Source of the DNA: Climacium dendroides
Lineage: Eukaryota; Streptophyta; Bryopsida; Hypnales; Climaciaceae
Assembly: GCA_950106755.1 (NCBI GenBank)
Contig: OX467082.1
Coordinates: 16,430,001 to 16,494,000 of the forward strand
Direction: 5' to 3'
DNA length: 64,000 nucleotides
The notes beneath the pieces were generated by a model, which was not told the origin of the DNA, ran no database searches, and saw nothing but the letters and a program-made list of their open reading frames with translations. A program made the position numbers and the translations under genes. Shown piece by piece: positions 33,397 to 47,800 of this stretch. The stretch's first letter is position 1, and each line of letters begins with the position of its first letter.

Positions 33397-35407
33397 CCCC
33401 TAAAGTTCCTTCACTATGTTTTCACCAAAAACACTCCAAAACTGTCATTTCTAGTACAAGTACCAAATTTTTGAAAAAAAAACTTTTTTGACACATGTAA
33501 CTGTAGGATCTTGTAATATGCTGACTTGAGAACACGTGGTAAAAATTTCAGAAATTTCCACCGCGTGGATGGTAAGATATAAGCATTCAAATTCACTCAA
33601 ATCATTTTTTTAGCCCTGCGAAAAATAGGGCAGCTGCACTTTACAAGCTCACTTTCCTATGAAAAAATGTCCAAAACGATGGTTACTCTTTGTATTCTTT
33701 TTCTTAAACAAGTTGGTCACATGCTTGAAAAATTTTAGATCATTTGGAATTGTACAACATATAGGAAAAAAATAGTAAGTAGACAGTAGTAGAGAATGAT
33801 TCAATATAATAAATTGTTAAGGATTTAATTGTGGAATTGAAAGATGCCAATCGTAATGGTTGAAATGTTGTTATAAACAATCTACATTCTACGATTTCAT
33901 TTTTTTCAAAAAATATTGAAAATTGATTAAGATAAAAGACTTCAAAGTTTATTTTAGAGTAGAGAATCCATAACTACCCATAAACAAAAATTGTTATAAC
34001 TTTCATTGATCAAAATGGAATGATTCAAAGCTTTCTATGTATATATAAGGTAAACCAACCTATGACATGCAAATTGACTGGTTTGCCTAGTTGACATATT
34101 TGAAATTTTTTAATTTTTTTTCCATATACAAGCAAACATGAGAAATAGGGAGAGCAGCTAAAATTTAATTTTTTTAACAAAGTATGAATTTGTTACAAAT
34201 AATTGAAGTGAACTGGCCAAATGGCTCAAAACAATCTCTAGACTACCTCCCAAGCCATCAATAATTATACCCATGGTGATCATCAAACCACCTAATGCAA
34301 TTATAATATTTCCTAACATGGTTGAAATATTTTCTAACATGGACATGACATAAAGGAATAAAAAAAAGGTAGTTCATGTCATGAATTACACTAAAAAGGT
34401 GCAAGTTCCTAAAACAAGTTCTCTAACATCTCTATCACCATCATGCAAAACATTGATTTCAGTCATTAACGCCTAAAGAACCAAACGGCAGTTTTTGGCA
34501 ACATAGCAATTTGGGGCAGTTCACTACGTATGGAATTTTCATTTTTTTTCACTGAAATTTTCACACAACATGTGCCCAAGGAGTAGCTTTAAGGCCCAAC
34601 AATTTTCATAACTTTTAATTGCATGGTTAAAAAGTTATTGTATGATATATAATTTTCTTTATTCTGCAAGTAGTTTGGGCAGCAAAAAAACTTTTTAAAA
34701 AATCACTTTTAAAAAAAATACAAAATTGAAATTAGTTTTCTAGATTTATTTATATATGGATATCTTTGAATCATTTCATTTTGATTAATGAGATGAAAGT
34801 TATGAGGAGTTTTAATTGTGGGTAGTTCGAAGGTGGTTATGGAATCTCTACTCTAAAATCAACTTCAAAGTCCTTTATTTAACTCAATTTTTAATATTTT
34901 TTGGAAAAAATAAAATAATTGGATGTAGATTTTTTATTAAAACATTACAGCCATTGGGATTAGCATTTTTCAATTTCATAAATAAATTGTTAACAATTTT
35001 GTATTTTGAATCATTTTCTACTTCTTTCTACTTTCTATTTTTTTTCCTATGTTCTACAATTCCAAATGATTTGAAAATTTTCAAGCATGTAGCCACCTTT
35101 CCTTGAAGAATGAATCCAAAGAGTAACCACCATTTTGGACATTTTTTCATTATGATCTAACCTTAAGAAGTATAGCTGCTCAGATTTTTGCAAGGACAAA
35201 AAAGGATTTTTGTTACTTCAAACGCTAATATTTTGCAATCTACATGGTGAATATTTTTGAAAAATTTTCTACATATTCTCAAACCAAATTAATATAAGAT
35301 CCTATAGTTAGAGGTATCAAAAAAAAAATTCAAAAATTTGGTACTTGTACTAGAGATGGCAATTTTGGAGCATTTTTGGTGAAAACATAGTCAAAATCCT
35401 TTAGGGG
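33397..35407. repeat. foldback element of about 2 kb with ~660-bp arms
   Basis: The left arm (33397-34055) and right arm (about 34745-35407) are imperfect inverted repeats. Both ends read CCCCTAAAG outermost, then ATGTTTTCACCAAAAA, then TAGTACAAGTACCAAATTTT, then a TAGGATCTT block. Near the inner ends lie TAGAGTAGAG..CCATAACTACCC and GGAATGATTCAAAG. The centre (34056-34744) has no coding capacity. Another copy lies at 1-860. Confidence 0.75.
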
Positions 35408-38223
35408 TACCTAATGAAGTCTTGTTTACATTAATTAAAAAAAATTTGACATAGATTGATGGAAAACTATAATGGGTTGTTTGATAGATGTCTGTATTAG
35501 GGAGTTCGCCTGTCATGGACTAGTTTACCTTAACTCTAAAAAACCAATTTCAAGTTTCTGTTTTCAAAAAAAGTGATTTTTTCTGATTTGTCCGTACTGC
35601 CCAACTAGTGAAAAAAGTAACATATTTGGCCATAACTTTTTACTCATATTTCCAAATGTCATGAAATTTGGTGCGTTTGAAAGATATTCCTCACCCCTAC
35701 CTTCTATTAAAATTTCAGCCTAAAATATGCAAATTTCTAGCCACATATACCTGCCCAAATTTTCTATACAATCAAGAAACACATGTTGTTCCTTTAGGGA
35801 TTCACTTTAGAGACAAAGAATCTACTTATTGGTTTAATAATTGGAGTATTTGATAACTACCTTGATAATGGGGGCCACATCTTTCTAGAATTGAAGGTTA
35901 ATTTTGTAATCTTATTAAGGACACTAAGTATCTACCTATTGGTTCAATAATTGGAGTATTTTAGTGATTATCTTGATCATGGGGGGCTACAACCTTCTCG
36001 GATAGAGGATTAACTCTTAAACGCCAACTTGGACTTATTTTGTTGAATGGATGATAGAAATTCCTTCCATGTAAAATAGAAGTGCAAATGTTCATCTTTA
36101 GAATTTTATGCCAAAAAAAGAAAGTCCTACACACAATCGTTTGGTCTCATCTCCAATGAAAGCTTTTGATCTATTTTAAGAAGATGATTCACACCCTACC
36201 AAAAAGGATAATTTCCATGGTAACTAGCCCATCCTTACAAAATTAACCCTGAAAGGATGTTGTGGACTAAAGTGCTTAACATTATTAACCATCATGGAGG
36301 GGTCCTTTTCCTTCCCCCAGAAGCAAGAGTTATGTTGCAATTTGAAGGTTCTATATGATGTCATGTTGCCCAGAATTCCCTGTATTGTATTGTAGGTGTA
36401 TTTTGAAATGCATATGTCCACGACAGTCAATCTTTCAATCTTCTGCACTCACCTTTAGAATTTATACCATTGTGCAAGATGGACATACCTTCGAAATACA
36501 TGTGTGTCTGAAGACTTGGCTGCAAAAAATGTGGACCTTGGTTCTCAGTGGAGAGAGTTGGAAAAGAAATTAAGCAAGGTATGTCTGTTACAACTTATCC
36601 CATCACCCAAAGTATCATGTGATGTGGAAGAAATTTGCATTCATTTTACCTTTCATAGTTCTACAACATATGATAGGTAGTGGCCGTGCTTAGGAAGTCA
36701 TTCTAGATGTTGTAGGATGAAGAGTGAGTTCGAATTTGCAGCTACAGTAAACATAAAGGCGTGTTCATTATAAACTTTGCAATTCAAGGAGGCGTTGCTA
36801 TGACATGTGCAGTTTGAGGTAGTAATTAACCAAAATTGATATAATGATTGTAGTATAGACTAATGAAAGCTTAGATTTGTTCAATTTGAATCTTCTTTGA
36901 AGTTGGGTGTCTTCAAAGTTGTTTTGAAATTTGCAAGAACATAATGTTGAACATTGTTGGAGTTCCAAGAAGAAGGTAGTGCAAATGAACAACTAGTATG
37001 AGGCAAATGTTATTGAAAGTCTTTAGTTACAGAGGTATGTGCACCTAAAGCTCTTGTAGTGATAAACATGTAACTTACAACTAAAGTTCCTTCTTTCATG
37101 TTGAAGTAAAATTTGATCAATGTGTGTCTGAAGAAATAAGTTGGTGGTGTTCTTTATTTTCATGCTCATACGATTGACGGATTGGTGTTTAATGTGCTTT
37201 CATATGAATAAGGTAGGTGGGCATTCTATATAGTTTGAGGTTGTATATGCAATACAAACTGTACAATTTGGGGTCCATTTTCTCAAGATCATTTTTGTGA
37301 CTATCAAAAAGACTTATTGTGAATGTAAGGATTTTGTTTAACAATGAGATTAAGTTTGTTGTTATGCTCTATTGATCCTAGAAATGTTTGGGCATTGCAA
37401 CTGATGCTTTGTTTGTCAGTTAGCAGTTTCCATGACGTAGGTGTGCAAGGAAAATTGCACAATAGTTTCATTGTTTTGGTATCGTTTAACCTGGAATGTT
37501 TGTGTAGGTGCGGAATAAAGACCATAAGCAGAATACAAGAATAAAAGTTCTGTTATGGGCCTCCGAAAATTGTGATAAAAGTTTTTGCTTGTATATACAA
37601 CGTCTTCAAGTTTTTACAAGTATAGGTACATACCAAAATAATTATTGTTTTTGTTTTTCCTAAGTCTGAGTCACTTTCAACAAACATTCATAAAGACAAT
37701 GTCTTCAGTGTAGTTTGAAATTTGTTGTTCAGTGCGTGAGAAGTTGTGCGTGCGCTTAGAATTATTTCAATGAGCAGTATTTTTGTGAAGTTTGAAGTTG
37801 TCTTTTGTTGGGGTCTTCAAGCCTACCTATTTGAAGTTGAATTGTATATCAAGTTTAGAAGTAAAGATTATCAGCTGTAATGATTAGAAACTAAAAGCAA
37901 CTCTTGGTTACTTCAATATTGGGTCTTTTAACAAGATGCATTGTACTTGAATTTAAAGCTTGCATAGTGATGAAGAACATGTTTGAAGATTTTTGGTTTA
38001 GTGAACATTTGTTTAGCATTTCAAAAATGTAATGCTTCAAATAATGTGCAGATTTTCTAAATTTATAATCAAAATGGAACATCAAGTGTTTCGACGAAAT
38101 AGGAGAGTTTGGTGTATGTGCAGCGTTTACAGGGTACTGGATGGTGGGGGAAGATTTTTTTCTCACACTTCTGCAAATTATCATACAAGAAGAGATGCAA
38201 TTCTTCAAACATAAACCATTAAT
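35408..38223. other. AT-rich DNA upstream of the transposase remnant
   Basis: No gene was recognised. From about 36800 to 37850 a motif like AGTTTGAAGTTG or AGTTTGAGGT recurs irregularly (about 36808, 36900, 37233, 37710, 37788 and 37830). This could be the subterminal repeat region of the adjacent transposon. Terminal inverted repeats were not found. Confidence 0.35.
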
Positions 38224-41200
38224 ATGGATCTTGGTGTGAACAATGACATTGCTGAAGGTCAAGATGATCAAGTATGTGATACTAGAAGCTCTAGTAGTCA
38301 TTGTCCTTTTGATTTTGAGATTGAAAACGAAGATTTGACACTTGTTGATGAAGAAGTTTTATTGGAAGCTGCTTACAATGTAGAAAGACACACAGTGGAA
38401 TCTACGCTTCTAATAAAGCTGATTGACATCCAGAAAATGTGGGACAATCATGAGGTGTCTTTGGAATTGCAAGGACATATGCTAAATGAATTTTTGGGGG
38501 GATTCAATGGTGCCGAAATAGCATTAGACAAGTAAACCCTGGGAAGGCTGCTTTCTCAAGTGACGGCAAATTGGAATGGACAGTTGGAAGGGGTGCAAGC
38601 ACCTTCATCTTGGGCGAAATTGGTGAGTACATATTCAGCATTGGGTATGATAAAACCTAGAAGATGGAAGATGTGTGTTGGCACAGAGGAATTTGCTCAT
38701 GAGCCAAATGTTTATCCTCCAAGCACTGAGGACATTTATACTAGAGGTCACATAGTACAATGTCAATGTGATCCACCTTTGAACAAAAGAGATTGTTCAA
38801 TCCATGCTGAGATATGCACAAATTGCAATACCATGAGGAAAAACATGATATCTTTTGACTACTTGCCAATCGTAGAACAACTTGCCCTTTTCATGCGTTC
38901 TTCTACACATTGTATAGATTTTTTGACAATGTGGAGTAACAGATCAAGGTGGATGAACAAAGATGTCTTGCAATGGCCTAGTGAAATAAAGGATTTTTGG
39001 GATGGTGAGAAAGTGCAGATTTATGAAGCTTTTTGGAACCCTACTTGTTCATGGGAGCTCCCTATCATTTGTCCAAGATGTGAGATGGCCCACAAGTCTT
39101 TTCCGAGGGTATGTGATGGAAAGACTTGGGATGAGGCAATGCAAATGTATTATTTTTGTTGCAAGCGGTGCCGAGAGTACATTACAGCACCGAGAATCAA
39201 ATGCAGAGATGTGTACTTTTAGTTTGTTTTATGTCTACTAATACTTTTATTAGAAGTGCTTGTAGAAATTCTGTATTTCCAAAATGAAAATTTATGCTTC
39301 TTAATTGCTTTGTAATTTGTAGTAGCTCATCATTTGCTAAATTGATGACCTATATGTGCAGGTGATCCACGAAATATTGCATTGGGAATTCATTGGGATG
39401 GTTTTTTGACATCAAAACGAGGCAGTAGAAGTTGTTGGTCTGTTTCAGCGAAAGTGTTGAATGCAAGAAAAGGAGGTCCACTACAAAATTTACCTGTCCT
39501 TTTTATTCCACTTCATTCTCAAAGTGATTCAATTCATGGAAGAATGAATGATGCCAAGTGTACATTTTTGCACCCTTTAGTAGAGGACTTGGAATGTCTA
39601 TTTGTAGAAGGTTTTCAAGCAAATTTTCAGGTTCCAAATCATTACATAAGTGAACATCTACCTCCAATGCAGGATGGATTTGTAACCATACGGGTAATGC
39701 TTATGTTAGTCATAGGCGACCATCCAGCCCAATGCAGGATTGGTCAGTTGAAGTCATCTGGGAAATTGGCATGCCGCAGATGTATTATGCATACCTCATT
39801 AAATGAGCAAGGGCAATATGTATATGATCAAAATTGTATCCAAGTACGTCTCTCAATCTTTGCATTGTATTTGAAATTTCTTTATTTTATTCAATTGTAA
39901 GTGTCTTTCAATGTTATGTGTTCTCATTCTTTGTTATATAACAAATAGAACCATTTGTGGAGGTGAATGATCCCCCACGAAGACACATAGCAGATCAATT
40001 GTTTCAAAGTATTCGTGATTGAAAGCGAGCAAACACAGCAATTGCGAAAGAAATTATATGTCGAGAAACTGACATTTCTGGAGAATCAGTTCTATGGAAT
40101 TTATTCCACTTGTATGACTTTGACCTTTCAAATGATTTGGTTTTCGATGTAATGCACATAGCCGGCTTCAATCTATTTAAGCATTATACAACAAAATTAT
40201 TTGATGAACTCACTTCTTTGCGTGATGATTCTTTATTGGATGAAGTTCGAAAGGTCTGTGTGCGGGTTAGCAAGAGTCGTCCGTATGAACTTAAACAAGG
40301 AAGATGGCCTTATGACCCAATCGGAAGACATTCTATGTATATGACTGAAGAAAACCAGAAGTTCATACAATGGGTGTTGCCGCATATATTGCATGTACTC
40401 TTTGGTCACATCTCTGAAGGAAGATGGTTTCTAGGAGCCTTATTAGTTGATTTGTCACATTATTTTTTCAACCGAACAAGGAATGCAAGTTGGAATGGAG
40501 TGGACCTGAATTTTGTTCAACTACTTTTTCAAGCATGGAGAATATGCTCAGAAGAGGTTGATGGATGTAATGGAGCTCCTCTAGAACACGTTGCTGATGC
40601 AAGTCACTTATTGGATGATATTTGTAGATTTGGGCCTAGTGAGGTATATTGGTGCTTTGCCTTTGAGCGAGAGGTGGCTCATTTTGGAAAGATTAATACA
40701 AACAACAAACTGATGGAAACAACTTTCATCCAATATTACTCACGTAAGCTATTTACACGTGTAGTACATCATATAAGTGAAGAAAGGGATTCTCTTCATG
40801 TAAGTCAAAGAGCTCTTAAAAAAGTGCATGAATACTTAATGCATCCTGAAGGGTTGGACCAAGAAAATGTTGAAGGGTTCCATCAATGTCCTTTGTGGCA
40901 CAGCAGATGTGGAATTCATACTAGTTCTATTGAAAAGGCAAAAGATATTAGACAAAGCTTGAAATTGGCAAGTAGAAGTCCTTGTGCTTCAATGGTAGCA
41001 GTGAAGGGGATTTCAATTGGACGGAAGCAAGTTCCTAAATTGGCACAATCACCAGAGATTGTGGAATATTTAGCTGAACGTTTTCACAAGGAAGAAGGAT
41101 GGGTCCCTTTCATTAGCACTGTGAAGGTGGTCATGATGAATGGGGTCTTCTACAAAGCAAGAAGTGATGTTGTTGTAGCATCAAATAATGACCTTCAACA

Positions 41201-41567
41201 AACTCCTTATAAAGCAAGGATTCGTGGATTCTTCAACCATGATTTCATGGGTGAGATCTATACTTATTTTACTGCTGATTATTATACTCACCTGCAAGAT
41301 GTATCTTATGAAAGGTTTACGGAGATATATGTGGACTTAATAGATGAGGTTACTCACATGAATGTTGTCTACTATAATCGTTGGGGTCCATTTGATAAAA
41401 GTTGTATATGGCCTATAAGTTCAATACTTCATAAGTTTATGCTAGTGGAACCTGGACTATCAAGAAAAATTGCATATGATAAGTCTATGAGCATTGCATA
41501 TGAAGTGAAGGATAGGCAAGCAAGAAGTGCATTGTTAACCAAATGTCAGACCATTTTGGATGCATAG
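38224..41567 (+). pseudogene. Tnp2-like (CACTA superfamily) transposase, broken
   Basis: Coding pieces lie at 38224-38535, 38560-39222, about 39362-39900 and about 39948-41567, in different frames. The second piece has a zinc-knuckle-like run of cysteines (HAEICTNCNTM, CPRCEM, CCKRC). The third has DPRNIALGIHWDGF and the DHPAQCRIGQ..GKLACRRCIMHT region typical of Tnp2 transposases. The fourth has the VMHIAGFNLFK and DDICRFGPSEVYWCFAFERE blocks seen in Tnp2/DUF4218-type proteins. An in-frame TGA at 40020-40022 and failed frame joins mark decay, although part of the gaps may be introns (an acceptor sits at 39361). It encoded a DNA-cutting enzyme for a CACTA-type transposon. Confidence 0.75.
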
Positions 41568-43860
41568 TAGAATATTATTGAATACAATGCACATGTGATT
41601 GATCAATAGATAGAAATTGTAGTGTAGGCTGCTATAATAAATAGATTGTGATTTTGAAAGTGTTAGTAGAATGAAAATAATGTTTCTTTATTTGCATCAT
41701 CAAAATCATGTTTGTAGTGGTGTGATCATTTTTATTCATTATTTATATAATAGGTTGAAGATTTCGACAACTTTCAAAGTGGTAGTTGCAATGGTTCATA
41801 TGACTTGTCCATTGATGCATTTATATTGTACTTACTTGTATAATTGTGACCTTAGTAACCTTGGTATACACAAAATTATATATTGAAGTACGTTGATAGA
41901 GGCAACAATTTTAAAGACTATACAATTGTTGTACTGTATAGTATCCATAGGACCAAGATGAAGAGATGTGCCTTCACCTACCTTGTTGGATGCTGCAATG
42001 GTTTGATTAGGTTGTATTATCATTGCAACTTCATTAGGTTACATAATGCCCTTGCTTCATTCAATATCAATAGTTAGGCATGTGTTTCATTTTTGTTATT
42101 ATATTTTTGTTTGGAAGCTTTACAAGCGGGATATAATTTTGTGCTATTCAAACTTCTTTTATTGGTAAGAATTGAAAAAAAATTCTACCAAATATTGTAG
42201 CAGTGAGGTTCCTCATTTCTTTTTATTTTGTTACATGAATCTTTATACACTTGTACTATTTATTCTAGTACATAGGTTGTTCATTTTGTTCTAGTACATA
42301 CTTTTATTTTTTTGCATGTGTCTTTATGATCTAAAGAAGATGCTTAAATAATGTCCTATTTGGGAACAATGTCTAGTGAACTTGAATGTCAAAGATATGT
42401 CAAGATTAAAAACAAAGAGTTGATTATCATCATTATTATTATACTTATGGTCTACTTTGTTAAAATGATGGACACTTATTGCCATCCTCAACACATTTTT
42501 GTCATGTCACTTGAATGTTTTGTTATTTATTACTAATTCAGTGCCATTTTTATAGAATGCCCTATCATTATGATGGTTTTTTACCATTTGAAGAAACTGA
42601 TCGTATTCCTAAGTGAGGTGTGCTTTTCATCAATGAAGATTTCACAAAAAACCCTCAAGGCCTAACATAGTTCTTACAATGGAGATTTCCAATGATTTGT
42701 ACCACTTTGAATGTTTTTTTGCACATCTATACATAAGGTTAATTTTTTTCTTAAACCATACTTCAAATAAACTTATTCATCTTGTATGCATAGAATTAAT
42801 TGTCGAACACTTTTAACGATACATTTTTAGATTATAACAAGTATGGATGATGAACTTCATATACAAAAAACGCAATTTCTGAAAAAAAATTATAAAAAAG
42901 ATGAATGAAGATTTGTTACCCTTCTAGCAAAATTTAGTAGGAATCCAAAGCAAATGTGGTATTTTTTAATTTGAAAATTTGAATAATAAAAAATTCTCTC
43001 AAATTTTTACATGTTCTCAAACATGAAGACTATAAAGTTTGAAGTAACCAAATTGGATTCTACAAAATTCTTAAAAAATTCATATATGCATGAATTTCTA
43101 AATTTTAACAATTTGTACTGTTAAAATATTATTTGAAACATCTTAAAAAAATTAGAATTCATTCTCATTATCTTGTGTTCATTACACTACATTGAACCTT
43201 TTATTTTTAATATTGTTAAAAATTGAAATATTATTTTTAAAAACATGGTGTGCAGATTAAAGAATAAAAACATTTAAGAAATATAAATTTTCTCTCTCTC
43301 CACTACTCTTTTCAAGAAAAAACATTATATTTGCTACTTTTCCCTACTGGACTACATTCCTAGCTACTTCTTTTAAATGAATTTTGAACTACTTCTCACA
43401 TTCAAAATGAAAAAATGAAAAAAGTATATGAACTTGTATTTCTACAAAATCTCAGTTTACAATATATTAAGATTTGTTGCACCCTCTTAAGAAATTGCAA
43501 TAAAAAAGTTCAAAAAACACACATTGTATCATCTCAATTGAAGGGTTAAAGCTTCAGAAGTTACACCTAAGATGCTTAAATTTTTAAAAAAAATAACCAC
43601 TACATCCTTGAAAATACTTATTTTATTAATATTAAATCAGATAAAGAATTACACATGCATTTTTAAAAGTAAAGTCAATTTTTTTTTTGTAATATATGGT
43701 TTTCCTATCACTTTCATTTCAAAAGGGTAATGACTATCTAACTATCCAAACATCTTGCTAAAAGCACCTTCTCATAACATTCTAAATTATAATGATTTTC
43801 ATAATTATGTGTTCCTAATGTTAAAGAAAACACTTCTCTACCATGCATACTTATAATGCA
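41568..43860. other. AT-rich DNA downstream of the transposase remnant
   Basis: No gene was recognised. It may hold the 3' part of the transposon, but no terminal repeat matching the upstream side was found. Confidence 0.35.
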
Positions 43861-44150
43861 TATGTGAGAAAGTGATCAAAATGTATTGTTTACCATGTCA
43901 TGTATTTTCCTATCATGGAGAATTTTGTTGTGTGTGTGTGAGAAAGTAGTAAAAATGAGTTGTTTGCCATATTCTATAGTTCACTATGATCATGCACAAT
44001 AGTAATGTCTGTGAGAAAGTAGTAAAACTGGGTTGTTTCCTATGTTATGTATTTTACTACAATCATGCAAAATAGGAATGTATGCAAGAAAGTAGTAAAT
44101 TGGCTTGTTTACTATGTAATGTACTAAAATGACTGGAATTGTACATAGCG
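43861..44150. repeat. tandem repeat, about four units of ~75 bp
   Basis: Diverged copies begin near 43861, 43935, 44010 and 44085. Each has GAGAAAGTAGTAAA (or a close variant), then TTGTTTRCCATGT-like, then an ATGATCATGCA-like block before the next unit. It lies ahead of the 2-oxoglutarate dehydrogenase promoter. Confidence 0.65.
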
Positions 44151-44710
44151 ATTCCAAATCTCCACATGCTCTTACTTTCGAAAGTGGTGTTTTCCTTGGT
44201 TTTACTACATTGATAATGTAGGAAACCAGAATAATCTCCCTGTGTGTGTCTTCCATTATTAATGATCGAGCACTTTAATTTGATGCTGCAGTGGTAAATC
44301 TGCTCTGCCCAAAATTTCCTATGAGTGGTTGAGATTCTGCAGTCAGTTTTGGTGCTGCTCGGGGATATGGTGGAATTCATGCAGTGATTTTGCAATGAAT
44401 CCGATTTATTTGTGCGCTGGAAATAACTCGGAATCATGTCTTTCCTTTGGAATGAAAATTTTGCACATTACGCCCCGGAGGTGCAAATTAGGGTTGGTTC
44501 TTCAGCTTCAACTTTGATTCTTCAGAAATTGAACTCAATGTAGCAAATTGAGGTCAATCAGGTTGTTCGGAGCTAGTACGTTGCCATGATGGTGTAAATT
44601 TTTTTTAAAGTCATTTTCACTGGTGTCTGTTGGAGTCCGGAAGAATTCGAAAATGCGCAAGCCACATGACGTTCCCTTTTTTTTTTGGTGCAGTGCTTGC
44701 GTGATGTCAG

Positions 44711-44717
44711 TATATAA
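44711..44717 (+). promoter_or_regulatory. TATA box of the 2-oxoglutarate dehydrogenase gene
   Basis: TATATAA lies 109 bp upstream of the chosen ATG (44826). A transcript starting ~30 bp further on would begin after the in-frame ATG at 44724, so that ATG is unlikely to be the start. This argument supports 44826. Confidence 0.6.
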
Positions 44718-44825
44718 GTGGAGATGGCTTGGAAATTCTTTTCGTGTCTAGCCCGCCTGGCCCGCCTGGCTGGTGTAAGAACGAGCATTGACGATAAGCG
44801 GCAACTCAGTCATACGAAAAATGGA

Positions 44826-47800
44826 ATGGATGCTGCGAAATTTCTCGTTTGGAAAAAATTGCGGCATTTGCTTTTGGTGCCGAGGGGCCACAGACAGTTT
44901 CGTGTTGGTTCATTGCCTCGGGACATCGATGTATTGCCAAAACCCCATGGATTCTCCCTAGGGTTCTTGCGCTCGTTGCATGGAAGCAATGTGTACAATT
45001 ATAGCACATCTACGCAATCTGTGCCTCTCTCAAGATTGAAGGACAATTTTATACATGGAACGAGTGGTAATTTCTTAGAGGAGCTTCAACGGCAGTGGGA
45101 AGCGGATCCGAACAGCGTGGACCCGTTGTGGCAGGTTTTCTTCAAGAATTTCACTGGGACGGGTGGCGGATTGACTCTCGCTGGCAGCAATTCCACACAG
45201 GTGGGTGCTCAGATTGAACAGGGGATCTCTCTGAACTCCGGTAGAGTATCTGAAATTGGCCATTTCTCAATAGTTGTTACTTTCTAGGTCTAGAATATTA
45301 TACTAAGGAGCACACGTGAATGTTAAGGTCGAGGATGTTCTTTCCGTCACTTTTAAGCATTTTGACCAATATGTACGAGTGTGCTTTCATTGAGAGGTCA
45401 CTTAATAGAGCTCACTAGAGAGCTCACTTTCGAGTACTGCAAGAGCGATTTTCTCTTGAATATAACTCTTCCAAACTTTTCTCACTCAATATTTGAATTT
45501 CTTATGCATACTTCAAGTGAGGTTGTAGACCACTATTGAAGTGACAGTAGAAAACCTCATTTTCATTTAGCATTAAGATGAGTGACCATAGGCATTTTGC
45601 CAAGTTCATGCTTACTCCCAATTTGCTAATTGGAATCCAACTTAAACGTATGAAGAGATGAGTTGTTAGTGGAAACATGGGTCAGTGTAGGTGACGGATT
45701 CAGGTCTCTAGCAACTTTTATATCTTCTACTAGTGTACTTTGCCATGAATTCTTTAGGCAACCTTCTTCGCTTGCTCTGAATATAAACTGGCTGCCTCGT
45801 GACTCCTACTGCCAGGATGGCTTGCGGGTTGCCATGCTGATTAGGGCTTACCAAGTTAGTGGGCACATGAAGGCCAGACTAGACCCTCTGAATTTAGATA
45901 TCCGTACTCCACCTGCTGAGTTAGAGCCTCAGAGCTATGGATTCTCCACTGCTGATATGGACCGAGAGTTCGCGGTTGGTGTGGAAACAATGGCAGGAAT
46001 ATTGGGCGCTGGAAATCAACCTCAGACATTAAAGAACATTATTGCTCGGCTTGAGAAGGCGTATTGTGACACCATAGGGTTTGAATACATGCACATTCAA
46101 GACCGGGATAAGTGCAACTGGCTCAGAGACAAGATTGAGAGTCAGGTGACGAATGCAGTATTACCCTTTGACATTGAAAGTTAGTCCGGACCAAATTGGC
46201 TTATATGAACTCATTGTTGAGATTTCTGTTACAGAGGATTTTTTGATAATGTACTGTCTAGATTTCGTCTGTTTATTCTGGTGAACTGCACGATATATGT
46301 TTTAATATCAAGTCTTGTAGGCTTGAGCAGCCTGCTGTCCTCTCTCCTGCTCGACGTGCGGAGATTTTCGACCGTCTGGTGTGGGGAACTCATTTCGAAA
46401 GCTTTATAGCTCAGAAGTGGACGGCAGCAAAGCGATTTGGGTTAGAGGGATGCGAGACTCTTATTCCTGGAATGAAGGTATGAGTATGTGGTGCCATGGG
46501 CTCAAACCTTTTTATTATGACCTTCTCTAAAATGACATTCTAGAATAGCGTGCACATTTGCCACACTATCACTGACTACAGCACTTTTGTCACTCATTCA
46601 AGCTATGTCATAGTGAAAAGGTTGGGACACCCAGGTGGTGAGATTAAGTAGGTTTTAGCCCACTTGTGACTCTAGTTCAGAAGTATCGTCTAAATGAAAC
46701 TTTAGAAATAAGTTTTCCTACAAGATTAGAATTTGCCCGATTGTTTCTTCACTTTTTTTATGTTTTTTTTCTCCAATTTAGAGTCTCCATCCTATTATTG
46801 AGACGAGCGTACCTGCAGGATCTGATTGACTCCGCCGCAGAAGGTGGCGTGGAGAGCGTTGTGATTGGAATGCCTCACCGTGGGCGGCTGAATGTGTTGG
46901 GAAACGTGGTGCGAAAGCCGCTGCGGCACATCTTCAGTGAGTTCAGTGGGGGCATCAAACCGGTGGGAGAGGATGGGAGCTACACCGGCAGTGGTGATGT
47001 GAAGTACCACTTGGGCACATCGTATGACCGGCCCACTCGTAGTGGCAAGAATATCCATCTGTCACTCGTGGCCAACCCAAGCCATTTGGAGGCTGTTGCC
47101 CCGGTTGTGATTGGAAAAACGCGTGCCAAGCAGTACTACTCAAATGACAAAGAGGGACGGAAGAACATGGCTGTGATCTTGCATGGCGATGGCAGCTTTT
47201 CTGGCCAGGGAGTCGTGTATGAAACCCTGCACCTGAGCGACCTCCCGAATTACTGTACTGGTGGCAGTATCCACATCGTTGTCAACAACCAGGTCTGTAG
47301 AACAACGGATTCTGTGTTTCCGTTTTTTTCTGTGTTTCCGCTGTCTTTCCGTTTCGTTCCATGTTACCAATCTCGGGTACTTGCGTTTTGATGCTCTTGT
47401 CTGTATTTTCTAGGTTGCTTTCACAACAGACCCGAAATTCAGTCGCTCCTCACCTTACTGCACTGATGTGGCCAAAGCACTATGCGCCCCAATATTTCAT
47501 GTGAATGGGGATGATGTGGAAGCAGTTGTGCGTGTGTGCGACTTGGCTGCTAAATGGCGCTGCCACTTCCTTTCTGATGTGATCGTGGATATCGTGTGCT
47601 ATCGGAGGTAAATCATCATCACGCCTTCCAGAAGGACTATTTGTGCTATTTCGTGTGTAGTTGCAGTAGTATCGAGAGGAAGTTCCTGTGACATCAGTGA
47701 CTCTTGTTGTATTGCAGGTTTGGACACAACGAGATTGATGAGCCTTTCTTTACACAGCCGACCATGTATTCTGTAAGACTTCACTACTGCCTCATCTTCG

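Noticed and set aside
34158..34346. 62-aa minus frame in the foldback centre with hydrophobic repeats
   Set aside because: Its composition follows short repeated AT-rich sequence (TTNCTAACATGG-like units), not a conserved protein.
44724..44825. Upstream in-frame ATG giving a 34-residue longer OGDH
   Set aside because: A TATA box at 44711 places the transcript start after this ATG. The downstream ATG already gives a good mitochondrial presequence.
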